Positions 25,282 through 32,908 of a stretch of DNA of 64,000 bases are shown here, piece by piece (positions within the stretch are counted from its first letter, which is position 1; the number at the start of each line of letters is the position of its first letter). The position numbers and the translations under genes were made by a program. Source of the DNA: JACMLC01 sp963720235 (GTDB taxonomy: Bacteria; Acidobacteriota; Blastocatellia; Pyrinomonadales; Pyrinomonadaceae); assembly GCA_963720235.1 (NCBI GenBank), contig OY970389.1:3410001-3474000 (forward strand), written 5' to 3'. The notes under the pieces are model-generated. The model ran no database searches. It saw only the letters and a list, made by a program, of their open reading frames with translations, and was not told the DNA's origin.

Positions 25282-26172
25282 TTATGAAACAACAGAGAGC
25301 AAGTTTCTTGGGATGCCCCATGAATAGAGTTGTTGGATTAGGCTCGGTGTGATTAAGACACCTTCACGGTCTACATTAGAAGCAGATTCGCGCGCACGGT
25401 GGATGGCAACCAGATAACGTCTCCCATTGCTCTGTTCTTTTATCCAGACAGGCCCGCCGCTCTGACCCTTGCCCGCCATAGCCGCATATCTAATTACGGA
25501 TGCGACCTGATTATTTATTCTGGGAAAGGCATTCACAACCCAATCAAAGTCATAGTATTGAATACCGGCGGGCGTTGAGTTCGTAGTAAATTCTATGTCG
25601 CCAGTATTCGGATAGCCAGCGACATTCACTTTCCTGCTCGCAAGCAGCTGTCTAAAATTGCTATCTACAGATCTGATGTATGAATTATAAGCTTGCCCCC
25701 ACCACCCAAGCCGTCCGTCTATTTTACGGAATGTCCTATTGCCGACATCGCGGTTAAGTTCGAGTACTGCGTAATCAAACGGCGCGCTCAGGGTTTGACT
25801 GTCGGTGGCTCTATATTGTGGCGCAACGTGACGGCTCACAACCTGATAATTTCCATATGGTCGCGGGTTCAGCCGTCTGGCGTCCCGGCCCGGAGCGACC
25901 ATTATCTTCTTTGGGGCAACGATGAAATTATGCTGCCTTTCTATCTTGTATCCGACAACGAGATGCGCGTTCGTCAGGACATGGCGGGGAGTGATTAAGA
26001 CGCCGCTGCCAAATGCCACGTCTTTGGGGACACCATTGGGAGAATGCAATACCTCTTCGGGGAAGTCCACTTGTATCGAGCAAATCCAACGCCAAGGCGT
26101 GTTCAGAATATCGTCAACCAGCAGTGGCTGGCTTCCGGTCGAGGCTGGTGCCGAGCTAAATTCTACCGACAT
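25282..26172 (-). CDS. Trypsin-like (V8-type) serine protease
   Basis: A 296-residue S1-family protease with the triad visible: His in HVLTNAHLV, Asp in FDYAVLEL, Ser in GKGQSGGPVW. It resembles glutamyl endopeptidase/V8-like enzymes. No signal peptide is evident at the chosen start (ATG 26172, MSVEFSS, with GGAAG 7 bp upstream); a longer frame starting TTG 26211 is less likely. Base composition is visibly richer in A/T than the flanking genes, suggesting transfer. It sits between a MITE-like element and a displaced copy of the sigma-54 activator 3' end. A cytoplasmic protease of this type could be part of a defence or accessory module, but no partner gene is identified. Confidence 0.88.
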   Translation of the reverse strand: MSVEFSSAPASTGSQPLLVDDILNTPWRWICSIQVDFPEEVLHSPNGVPKDVAFGSGVLITPRHVLTNAHLVVGYKIERQHNFIVAPKKIMVAPGRDARRLNPRPYGNYQVVSRHVAPQYRATDSQTLSAPFDYAVLELNRDVGNRTFRKIDGRLGWWGQAYNSYIRSVDSNFRQLLASRKVNVAGYPNTGDIEFTTNSTPAGIQYYDFDWVVNAFPRINNQVASVIRYAAMAGKGQSGGPVWIKEQSNGRRYLVAIHRARESASNVDREGVLITPSLIQQLYSWGIPRNLLSVVS

Positions 26173-26710
26173 AATAAACTTCCGCCAGGGCGCATGGACT
26201 CCATCAGACAATTAGACTAACGATACAGCAGCGCACGTTTTTAACAAGTCGCACATTTAAGGTAGCGCGTTGAGTGGGGCGATTTTCTTGTGGAGGTCTC
26301 GAAGGAATATCAGCCGCTAACAACTCATTGAACCCGACCATTCGATAGCATGGCTTTCGTGGCAATTTCTTATTCTGAAATCATTTCTTCTTTCGTGTCT
26401 TGCCAAACAATCGCCCTCCGGCTATTGACATCTATTCCACACAGGAATATCTTCTCGGCGTTTCACTGTTCCTGCTAACAGACTACTCGTTAGCCTCACG
26501 TCAATTTGCCCGGCGTCTAATCTGGAAATACTAAAGCTGCCTGATTCAGCAACTCACGCGAAAAAGATAAAAGCATTGAAGTTGAAGGAGGCTTGGAGGC
26601 CTCAAAGACTTAATTCATGACGGCTGTGAGGGCGTCTGATATGCGTTTGGCAGCTTACGTCGCTATAGGAAATGCAATAAGAGCTTACTCTTCAGGTAAG
26701 GAGGAAAATA
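26173..26710. other. Gap of about 540 bp with displaced gene end
   Basis: This separates the protease gene from the divergent 26711 gene. It contains the 77-bp copy of the sigma-54 activator 3' end (26319-26395). The rest shows no repeat hairpin, RNA gene or convincing promoter boxes. Confidence 0.5.
26319..26395 (-). repeat. Displaced copy of the sigma-54 activator gene 3' end
   Basis: A 77-bp direct repeat of 27368-27444, matching at 69 of 77 positions by eye. In the intact copy it covers the last eight codons and stop (…EEETISE*) plus 47 bp downstream. Here it would read …KEEMISE* with the stop at 26370-26372 and no gene body attached. This is what remains when an element inserts at a gene's 3' end and supplies a new end. 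Confidence 0.8.
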
Positions 26711-27133
26711 ATGAAAAAACTAAGACGACTTTATCCCATGAAACACGTTCTGACCTTCCCAGAAGCACATCGTGTGCTGACCTTCTTCTTTGGAAAAGGC
26801 AATGTTAGAAAGCCTGTTGCGGGTCTGACATGGGAGGACCTTGAATTTGCACAAGCACTCTTGGTAGAAGCAGTAGAGCGTACAGCCAAGTTAAACTTCG
26901 TCATAGATGTAGCGGAGTGGTTCCTAAAAGACGGTCTCGGCAAAATCAAACCTCTTCTCGTAAAATTGGTGAAGGAAGCTCTTGAAGGATGGTTTATATA
27001 CGCAGAAGGCGATGATTTAAAGAATCCTAAGATAGCTAAAACTGTTCGCCTCAAGTTACGCGCCAACTTTAAATCTGCTTGGCAGGGACGTGTGGAAGAT
27101 GGAGACACAATATGGAATCATGTACACGGCTGA
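26711..27133 (+). CDS. Unknown 140-residue protein in accessory patch
   Basis: A Lys- and Phe-rich, mostly helical protein without signal peptide or membrane span. The N-terminal third has a short conserved-looking core (VLTFFFGKGN, GLTWEDLEFAQALL) and the middle is amphipathic (WFLKDGLGKIKPLLVKLVKEAL). I do not recognise a family. An ideal ribosome binding site, AAGGAGG, lies about 6 bp before ATG 26711, so it is a real gene. It is A/T-richer than its surroundings, the only gene between the two copies of the sigma-54 activator 3' end, and is followed by an R1 element. Probable mobile-element cargo. Confidence 0.8.
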   Translation: MKKLRRLYPMKHVLTFPEAHRVLTFFFGKGNVRKPVAGLTWEDLEFAQALLVEAVERTAKLNFVIDVAEWFLKDGLGKIKPLLVKLVKEALEGWFIYAEGDDLKNPKIAKTVRLKLRANFKSAWQGRVEDGDTIWNHVHG

Positions 27134-27137
27134 AAGA

Positions 27138-27292
27138 GGTAGTGGGTCAGTTTGAAAAAAGAGAGAAAAGAAGTTTCCCGCAAAGGCGCAAAGGCGCAAA
27201 GAAGACAGGTTGTTTTTCTTTGCGCCTTTGCGCCACCAGCGCGAGATTCTTTCGTCGCTGTTACTCACCTGAATTTCAAACTGACCCACTAC
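27138..27292. repeat. R1 element with outer and inner inverted arms
   Basis: Outer arms: GTAGTGGGTCAGTTTGAAA on the left and TTTCAAACTGACCCACTAC on the right. Inner arms: R1 words at 27177-27201 and 27218-27234. This copy shows most clearly that the full element has two nested inverted repeats. It directly follows the 26711 gene. Confidence 0.88.
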
Positions 27293-27367
27293 TCTGAAAG
27301 AAGCTAGTTTTACAGTTAGAAATAAGAGTTAAAGAGCCATTGTGCTTTATCTTTACAAACGCCGACG

Positions 27368-27444
27368 AACAACTCATTGAACCAGACCACTCGATAGCAT
27401 GCCTTTCGTGGCAGTTCTTTATTCTGAAATCGTTTCTTCTTCCG
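27368..27444 (-). repeat. Intact copy of 77-bp repeat at sigma-54 activator 3' end
   Basis: Direct repeat partner of 26319-26395. It spans the last codons and stop of the activator gene plus 3' flanking DNA. Candidate attachment site. Confidence 0.8.
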
Positions 27445-28816
27445 AATTTTCTCCGTCGCTGCTTCTGAATCCAAACTTTCTCAGCTTGCGATAGAGCGTC
27501 GGGCGATGCAGGTCTAGTATCTCTGCTGTCTTCTTGACGTTGCCGCTTGTGCGCTCAAGAGTCTGCGCGATGGCTTCGCGCTCAATCTCTTCGAGGGTCA
27601 TAAAGGGCGGGATGACGCATTGTGACGGAGAGGGACGTGTGCCTTGTAGCTGTTCGGGGAAATTCTCTGGCATGATTTGGTCTGTCTGGCAGAAGAGCAC
27701 TGCGCGCTCCATGACGCTCTCAAGCTCGCGCACATTGCCGGGCCAGTCATAGCGCGAGAGCATGGCAAATGCTGCCTGCGAGATGCCGCGAATCTGCTTG
27801 TTATATTTTTCGCTGAAGCGAATCAGAAAACGTTCTGACAAGAGAGCTAGGTCATCGTGCCGCTCGCGCAGGGGCGGGACTTTGAGCTTGATGGTGCTGA
27901 TGCGGAAGTACAGGTCTTGACGTAGAGTGCCGTCCTGCGAAGCCTTGATGGTGTCGCGGTTCGTGGCAGAGACGAGACGAAAATCTACAGGTATCTCATG
28001 CTCATCTCCGAGCCGGCGCAGCTTTCTTTCCTGAAGAACGCGCAACAGCTTGGTCTGCAAATGCGCTGGCATCTCCGCTATCTCGTCTAACAAAAGAGTC
28101 CCGCCGCCGGTCGCTTCTATCAAGCCGCGCTTGTCTCTATCCGCGCCCGTGAACGCGCCCTTTTTGTAGCCGAACAACTCCGATTCAATCAGGTCGTGCG
28201 GAATCGCAGCGCAGTTGATGCGTATGAACGGACGGTCAGCGCGATTGCTCTCCATGTGAAATGCTGTTGAGATTAATTCCTTGCCAGTGCCGCTCTCGCC
28301 TTCGATGAGCACAGGCGCGTCCGACTTGGCCGTCGCGCGAATCGTCTCGTAAATCTCAAGCATCTTCTGGCTGCGGCCAATCATGCCGAAGGCTTCGCTC
28401 TCGTCTGCGATGGTGCGTTTGAGTTGGCGATTCTCCTGACGTATGCGGCCAAATTCCGAAGCGCGCTCGGCCAGCATGATGACTTGATCGGGCGTGAAAG
28501 GTTTTTCGATATAGTAATACGCGCCGCGCTTGATGGCTTCAATCGTCACATCGAGCGAGCCGTGCGCGGTCATCAAGATGACTTCCGTCTCAGGGCTTTC
28601 GCCTTTGATATGCGAGATGAGATCAATGCCGCTCGTGTCTGGCAGGCGCAAGTCTGTGAAGACCAAATCGAACGGCGGCCCGTTGAGCAGTTTCTTTGCT
28701 TCTTCGCCATTAGCAGCCGTGCTCACCTCGCACGCGTGCTCGCTCAGAATCATCTGCAAAGCGTCAGTGATGCTGCTCTCATCATCAACAACTAAAATTC
28801 TGCAACCTGTTCGCAT
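27419..28816 (-). CDS. NtrC-family sigma-54-dependent response regulator
   Basis: A 465-residue activator in three domains: receiver (1-120, phospho-acceptor Asp55 in VFTDLRLPD), AAA+ sigma-54 activation domain (about 140-375, Walker A GESGTGKE at 173-180 and the sigma-54 contact loop GAFTGA at 220-225), and a Fis-type helix-turn-helix at the C-terminus (GNVKKTAEILDLHRPTLYRKL). It opens sigma-54 promoters by ATP hydrolysis. It is last in a minus-strand group with two histidine kinases. The 3' end is duplicated about 1 kb downstream. Target promoters were not identified in the window. Confidence 0.96.
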   Translation of the reverse strand: MRTGCRILVVDDESSITDALQMILSEHACEVSTAANGEEAKKLLNGPPFDLVFTDLRLPDTSGIDLISHIKGESPETEVILMTAHGSLDVTIEAIKRGAYYYIEKPFTPDQVIMLAERASEFGRIRQENRQLKRTIADESEAFGMIGRSQKMLEIYETIRATAKSDAPVLIEGESGTGKELISTAFHMESNRADRPFIRINCAAIPHDLIESELFGYKKGAFTGADRDKRGLIEATGGGTLLLDEIAEMPAHLQTKLLRVLQERKLRRLGDEHEIPVDFRLVSATNRDTIKASQDGTLRQDLYFRISTIKLKVPPLRERHDDLALLSERFLIRFSEKYNKQIRGISQAAFAMLSRYDWPGNVRELESVMERAVLFCQTDQIMPENFPEQLQGTRPSPSQCVIPPFMTLEEIEREAIAQTLERTSGNVKKTAEILDLHRPTLYRKLRKFGFRSSDGENSEEETISE

Positions 28817-28830
28817 GCTTTAATATTTCC

Positions 28831-28942
28831 TTAAACCGCAGAGACGCGGAGACGCAGAGGAAGGAAACAGGTAAAAGGAAAAGTGAAGATGACAGAAATG
28901 CTTTTTTATCTTTTCCTTCTTCATCTCCGCGTCTCTGCGGTG
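28831..28942. repeat. Nested hairpin: CCGCAGAGACGCGG words around R3 words
   Basis: Outer arms AAACCGCAGAGACGCGGAG and CTCCGCGTCTCTGCGGT enclose an inner R3-type inverted pair (AGGTAAAAGGAAAAGTGAAG and CTTTTCCTTCTTCATC). It lies between two co-directional genes of the phosphorelay group, so it probably sits inside their transcript. Confidence 0.85.
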
Positions 28943-28959
28943 AAAATTAATCTTATACT

Positions 28960-30483
28960 TTATCTACCGACAGGTAATTCAATCTCGATTTGTGTGCCGA
29001 CGCCTTCGCGGCTCTCGACGCGGATTGCGCCCTGATGTTGTTCGATAATCTTTTTCGCATAGGGCATGCCAAGCCCTAAGCCCTGCGCTTTGGTCGTGTA
29101 AAAAGGCTCGAAGACATTTGTAATCTGCTCGGCGTGCATCCCCTTGCCTGTGTCGCAGATCGTGACGAGAAGTTTATCCTCTCTCATTTCGGTCTTCACG
29201 GTCAATGTGCCGCCGCCCTGCATGGCCTGTATCGCGTTGAGCATCAGATTCATCAGGGCCGCGTGAATCGAAGCTTCGTCAATCATCCCTTCGGGCGCAG
29301 GCTCTGCGAGTAAGAGTTTGAGAGTGATGCTATTGGCATTCGTCTGCGGCTCAAGAAGCTGCGCTGTGTCGCTGACGACCTTGTTGAGATTGACGCGCGT
29401 GAGGTTCATGCTGATGGGCCGCGCAAAGCTCAAAATCTGCTCGGTCGTCTCGGTCAATCGCCCGATGCCATCTGCAATTTTATTGATGATGTCCATCTCC
29501 GCATCACTTAATTTTCCGGCCACTTTGTTTTTGAGATGGAGCGAGTAGAGGCGTAAGCCCGCGAGTGGATTTTTGACTTCGTGCGCGACCTGCGCGGCGA
29601 CGCGGCCCAGCGCGGCAATCTTCTCCTGATGCATCAGGCGTTCCTGCATCTGACGGAGTTCTACTTCGGCAGCCTTGCGGTCGGACACATCAGTGACGAG
29701 CACGAGGCCCGCGCGCCTTCCGTCAAAGTCCAGTGTGTGTTTCGCAATCTCCACGTCAATGAGCGCGCCGTCTTTTCGCAGATGCCGCCAGGGGCCGGAC
29801 TTGTCCTCAAAATCTTCGCTGTCTCTGGCTAAATCTTCGAGCAGCACAGGCACGTCTTCCGGCAGTCGCAAATCTTTGATGGTCATCTGCAAAAATTCTT
29901 CGCGGCTGTAGCCGTAATGCTTGATAGCAGCATCGTTGACCGCGAGAAAGGCCAGCGTCTCATGGTCATAAACCCACATCGGTTGCGGGTTGCTTTCAAA
30001 GAGCAGGCGATAACGTTGTTCGGATTTACGCAATTCATTCGTGCGCTCTGCGACGCTCGTTTCAAGCTGCTCCGTGTGCCGCTTAAGCTCAGCTTCAAGC
30101 TCGCGCTTCTCATCTCCGAGCCTGCGATTTTCAACAGCGCGCGAGACTGCTTTGACCAAGACCTCTTTCCTGACAGGCTTCGAGATAAAATCGTACGCGC
30201 CCGCGCGCACAATCTCCGGCATCTGCGAAACATTCGGCTCGCCTGTAATCATGATGACCGGGAGTTGCGGCGCGTGTGCGTGCAGTTCTTTCAAAAGCTC
30301 TATGCCGCTCTTGCGCGGCAGGATGATGTCTATCACAGCCGCGTCGAGCCTGTTCTGGCGAAAGCATTCGAGCGCGCTCTCGAAGTCCGAAGCGGTCAGA
30401 GCTTCATAGCCTTCGCGCTTGAGAAACTCCGCCATCGTCCAGCGAATGTTCGGCTCGTCATCTACTAACAAGACTTTCGGCAT
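28960..30483 (-). CDS. Receiver-PAS-histidine kinase hybrid
   Basis: A 507-residue cytoplasmic protein: N-terminal receiver (1-120, phospho-acceptor Asp52 in VIDIILP), coiled linker, PAS domain (about 155-270), HisKA with phospho-acceptor His301 in QVAHEVKNPL, and HATPase_c (GKGMHAEQI, GLGLGMPYAKKI). It can receive phosphate from one kinase and itself phosphorylate a regulator. Its first 26 bp overlap the end of the upstream kinase gene, so the two are coupled. Downstream lies the sigma-54 activator, the likely target. Confidence 0.94.
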   Translation of the reverse strand: MPKVLLVDDEPNIRWTMAEFLKREGYEALTASDFESALECFRQNRLDAAVIDIILPRKSGIELLKELHAHAPQLPVIMITGEPNVSQMPEIVRAGAYDFISKPVRKEVLVKAVSRAVENRRLGDEKRELEAELKRHTEQLETSVAERTNELRKSEQRYRLLFESNPQPMWVYDHETLAFLAVNDAAIKHYGYSREEFLQMTIKDLRLPEDVPVLLEDLARDSEDFEDKSGPWRHLRKDGALIDVEIAKHTLDFDGRRAGLVLVTDVSDRKAAEVELRQMQERLMHQEKIAALGRVAAQVAHEVKNPLAGLRLYSLHLKNKVAGKLSDAEMDIINKIADGIGRLTETTEQILSFARPISMNLTRVNLNKVVSDTAQLLEPQTNANSITLKLLLAEPAPEGMIDEASIHAALMNLMLNAIQAMQGGGTLTVKTEMREDKLLVTICDTGKGMHAEQITNVFEPFYTTKAQGLGLGMPYAKKIIEQHQGAIRVESREGVGTQIEIELPVGR

Positions 30484-32002
30484 ACTCTTGCTCCAGAGTG
30501 GAAACGGCTGGCAACTCGACTGTAAAGCGCGTGTGGCTGCCCTCTACGCTTTCGACCGTAATCGTTCCGCCGTAATCGCGTATGATGCCGAAGCTCAGGC
30601 TGAGGCCGAGACCCGTGCCGCCGTGATCGCGTCGCGTCGTAAAGAACGGGTCGAAAATCTTATCCATGTCTTCCTCTTTGATGCCCGTGCCGTTATCGTA
30701 AAACTCAATCCGCACGACCTGTGCGCCGGCGCGCGTGGCCGACTGCGCAGAGATGCGAAACAGCTTTGGCGTTTCCGTTTTCGCTTTCAACGCATGATGC
30801 GCATTGCTAATCATATTGACGACGACTTGCCGTAGGCGCGAGCCGTCGGCTATGACGGGCGGCAAATCTTCCGCAATCTCTATCAAGACGCGGATGCCGT
30901 CTTTTTCGAGTTGATGCCCGAAGAGCGAAGTGGAATTGTGTATGGTCTCAGCGATATTGACGCGCGTCACTTCATGCGCGTCGCGTCGCGCGAAGGTCAA
31001 AAGGTTGCGAACAATCTTGGTGATGCGCTCGCCTTCGTCAACGATGCCGTTGATGAGTCGCTCTTCAAAAGTAGTGCGCTCTGTGCCTTCGTCCTTCATC
31101 AACTGCGCAAAGTTGATAATGGCATTGAGCGGATTGTTAATCTCATGCGCGACGCCCGCAGACAATTCTCCGATGGAAGCCAGCTTTGATGATTGATAAA
31201 GCTGTCGCTGCATCTCTTCCTTTTCCGTTTCGAGTCGCTTGCGCTCTGAGAGGTCGCGTATGATTAAAATTATCAAACGCTCTCTGCCCGTTGAGAGTGT
31301 GCTGAAGGAAACGGAGACCGGCACAGTCGCGCCCGCAGGAGTTTGAATCTCCAATTCCTGCTCGCTCGATTCCGGCGCGGAGCTGACGACAAAGGCAGCG
31401 AGTCGCGCATAGAGTTCTGCCAGCATTCCTTTTATCGGGCATTTGTGAATCTGTCTGAGGTCAAGCGGAGCCGTGTGCTCTGCCTGCGCGATGTTCTCGT
31501 CAATCCAGTGAGAGAGTCCTTCGGAGACAGAGCCGTCCGCGTTGCGCTGGGCCAATTCGCGCACATCTACTTTGACGAGTTCCTGCGGCGCGTAGCCCAG
31601 AATCTCGCCAAACTTTCGATTGACCTGCACGATTTTGTAGTCCGGCACGGAGACTACGCCGATGCCGTCGTTGGCGTGCTCAAACAGGAGGCGGTATCTC
31701 TCTTCGCTCTCACTCAGTTGTCGTTGCTGGCGGCGCACGACTCCGAGCAGGAGCGTGACGACGATGCTGTCAACCGTGACGGAGATAAAGAAGTGTTCCG
31801 TGCGCTGTTGTATGAGCCGCCGCCGCTCTGCGTTCTGTGCGCCCGGATAGCGCGTGTCCACCCATGCGTAAAAGGGACGCAGCAGAACCTTTTCCCAGAA
31901 CAGAATGACGCCGACGGTGAGTGCTGTAGTGAGGATGATAAAGAAGAAAATAATCTTCAGATTATTCTTCTCATTGATAATGAATCCCTTTGGCAGAATC
32001 AT
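30458..32002 (-). CDS. Membrane PAS sensor histidine kinase
   Basis: A 514-residue kinase with two membrane spans (about 15-36 and 72-90) bracketing a short periplasmic loop, then a PAS domain (about 98-255), HisKA with phospho-acceptor His286 in GVAHEINNPL, and HATPase_c (NGTGIKEEDM, GGTGLGLSLSFGI). It is the first gene of a three-gene sensor group and overlaps the next by 26 bp. The periplasmic loop is only about 35 residues, so sensing may rely on the PAS domain. ATG 32002 is preceded by a weak CGGGG. Confidence 0.94.
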   Translation of the reverse strand: MILPKGFIINEKNNLKIIFFFIILTTALTVGVILFWEKVLLRPFYAWVDTRYPGAQNAERRRLIQQRTEHFFISVTVDSIVVTLLLGVVRRQQRQLSESEERYRLLFEHANDGIGVVSVPDYKIVQVNRKFGEILGYAPQELVKVDVRELAQRNADGSVSEGLSHWIDENIAQAEHTAPLDLRQIHKCPIKGMLAELYARLAAFVVSSAPESSEQELEIQTPAGATVPVSVSFSTLSTGRERLIILIIRDLSERKRLETEKEEMQRQLYQSSKLASIGELSAGVAHEINNPLNAIINFAQLMKDEGTERTTFEERLINGIVDEGERITKIVRNLLTFARRDAHEVTRVNIAETIHNSTSLFGHQLEKDGIRVLIEIAEDLPPVIADGSRLRQVVVNMISNAHHALKAKTETPKLFRISAQSATRAGAQVVRIEFYDNGTGIKEEDMDKIFDPFFTTRRDHGGTGLGLSLSFGIIRDYGGTITVESVEGSHTRFTVELPAVSTLEQEYAESLVSR

Positions 32003-32072
32003 CCCCGAAAAAATCCCCTCACTTGCCTCACCGCAAACGCTTGCTCACTCTAGTCCTTAAAGAGACATGCCA

Positions 32073-32306
32073 CTAGCGATTATTGGGCGGCGCGACGGAA
32101 GAGACAAAACCCGCGCGATGCTCAGGCTCTCGCGTTTCCCAGACGACTGCAATCTTGTCTATTGCCACGAAGGCCAGATGCTGTTCCTCGTCCTTCAAAT
32201 GAAGCACGCCGCCCTCGACCTTTATAATCTCGCCGCGCAAACTCGCCGCGCCCACACAGGCCACGTCCACTTTGCGACCAATCATCCGCGAAAGAAACTC
32301 CTGCAT
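32073..32306 (-). CDS. Small Hfq/Sm-like fold protein, MM0924-like
   Basis: A 77-residue beta-rich protein (MQEFLSRMIGRKVDV, LRGEIIKVEGGVLHLKDEE) whose pattern of a glycine-punctuated strand bend recalls the small Sm-like proteins found widely in bacteria and archaea (MM0924/DUF6897 type). An RNA- or membrane-associated role is possible; none is established. AGAGGTG lies 6 bp before ATG 32306. A longer frame to 32321 is less likely. Family assignment is moderate. Confidence 0.7.
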   Translation of the reverse strand: MQEFLSRMIGRKVDVACVGAASLRGEIIKVEGGVLHLKDEEQHLAFVAIDKIAVVWETREPEHRAGFVSSVAPPNNR

Positions 32307-32326
32307 AATTTCACCTCTCAAGAACG

Positions 32327-32406
32327 GTTTTCAGTTTTCAGTTTTCAGTTTTCAGTTTTCAGAAAAGATTGAATTGGTTTTACTGAAAACTGAAAACTGA
32401 AAACTG
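32327..32406. repeat. Hairpin of TTTTCAG words
   Basis: Four tandem copies of the 7-bp word TTTTCAG (or GTTTTCA) on the left and three copies of CTGAAAA on the right form a long stem with about a 20-base loop. It lies between two minus-strand genes, downstream of the YkgJ-family gene. Confidence 0.92.
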
Positions 32407-32411
32407 CCTTC

Positions 32412-32888
32412 TCACTTTTTTTCCTTCTTCCACTTCCAGATTTTCTCGCTGCCGTTGTTATCGCTAACGACTGTCTTCTTCACTTCACGGAAAGTTATCT
32501 GTATGAGCGGCAGCACATTCGGGTCGTCCTGTTGATTGCGCTCAAATTGCAGCACATCATAATAAGAGCAGCGCGTGCGCGCAGGATATTCGCGGCAGAC
32601 AGCCGGGCGCGCATGATAAATTCCGCAACCGCGCGTCTCCTGATTGAGAAACATGCAAGTCTCTTCAAAAATAACATCCTTCTTGCGCCGCAGCACACGT
32701 TCGCCGCTATGCATCTTTGTGTAACGCTTCTCAGCCGTCTCCACACTGACGCCGAAATATTTTGCCAGCCGGTTAAGATCGCGTTTGTTGACAGCCACGC
32801 GCTCGTAAATCGAGCAACAGTACGCAGGACACTTCGAGCAGTCGAAATAGACGCGCGGCTGCTCATCCGTCACCTTCTTAATCCCCAT
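32412..32888 (-). CDS. YkgJ-family cysteine cluster protein
   Basis: A 158-residue protein with the Cys pattern of the YkgJ/CxxCxxxCC family (FDCSKCPAYCCSIYE near residues 15-29, then a distal pair in CMFLNQETRGCGIY and VCREYP). Such proteins bind zinc or an iron-sulfur cluster and have no agreed function. The C-terminus is Lys/Glu-rich. It starts 20 bp after the stop of the deoxyhypusine-synthase-like gene on the same strand, so the two are probably co-transcribed. Confidence 0.88.
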   Translation of the reverse strand: MGIKKVTDEQPRVYFDCSKCPAYCCSIYERVAVNKRDLNRLAKYFGVSVETAEKRYTKMHSGERVLRRKKDVIFEETCMFLNQETRGCGIYHARPAVCREYPARTRCSYYDVLQFERNQQDDPNVLPLIQITFREVKKTVVSDNNGSEKIWKWKKEKK

Positions 32889-32908
32889 CGTTCATCCCCT
32901 TAAAACGG

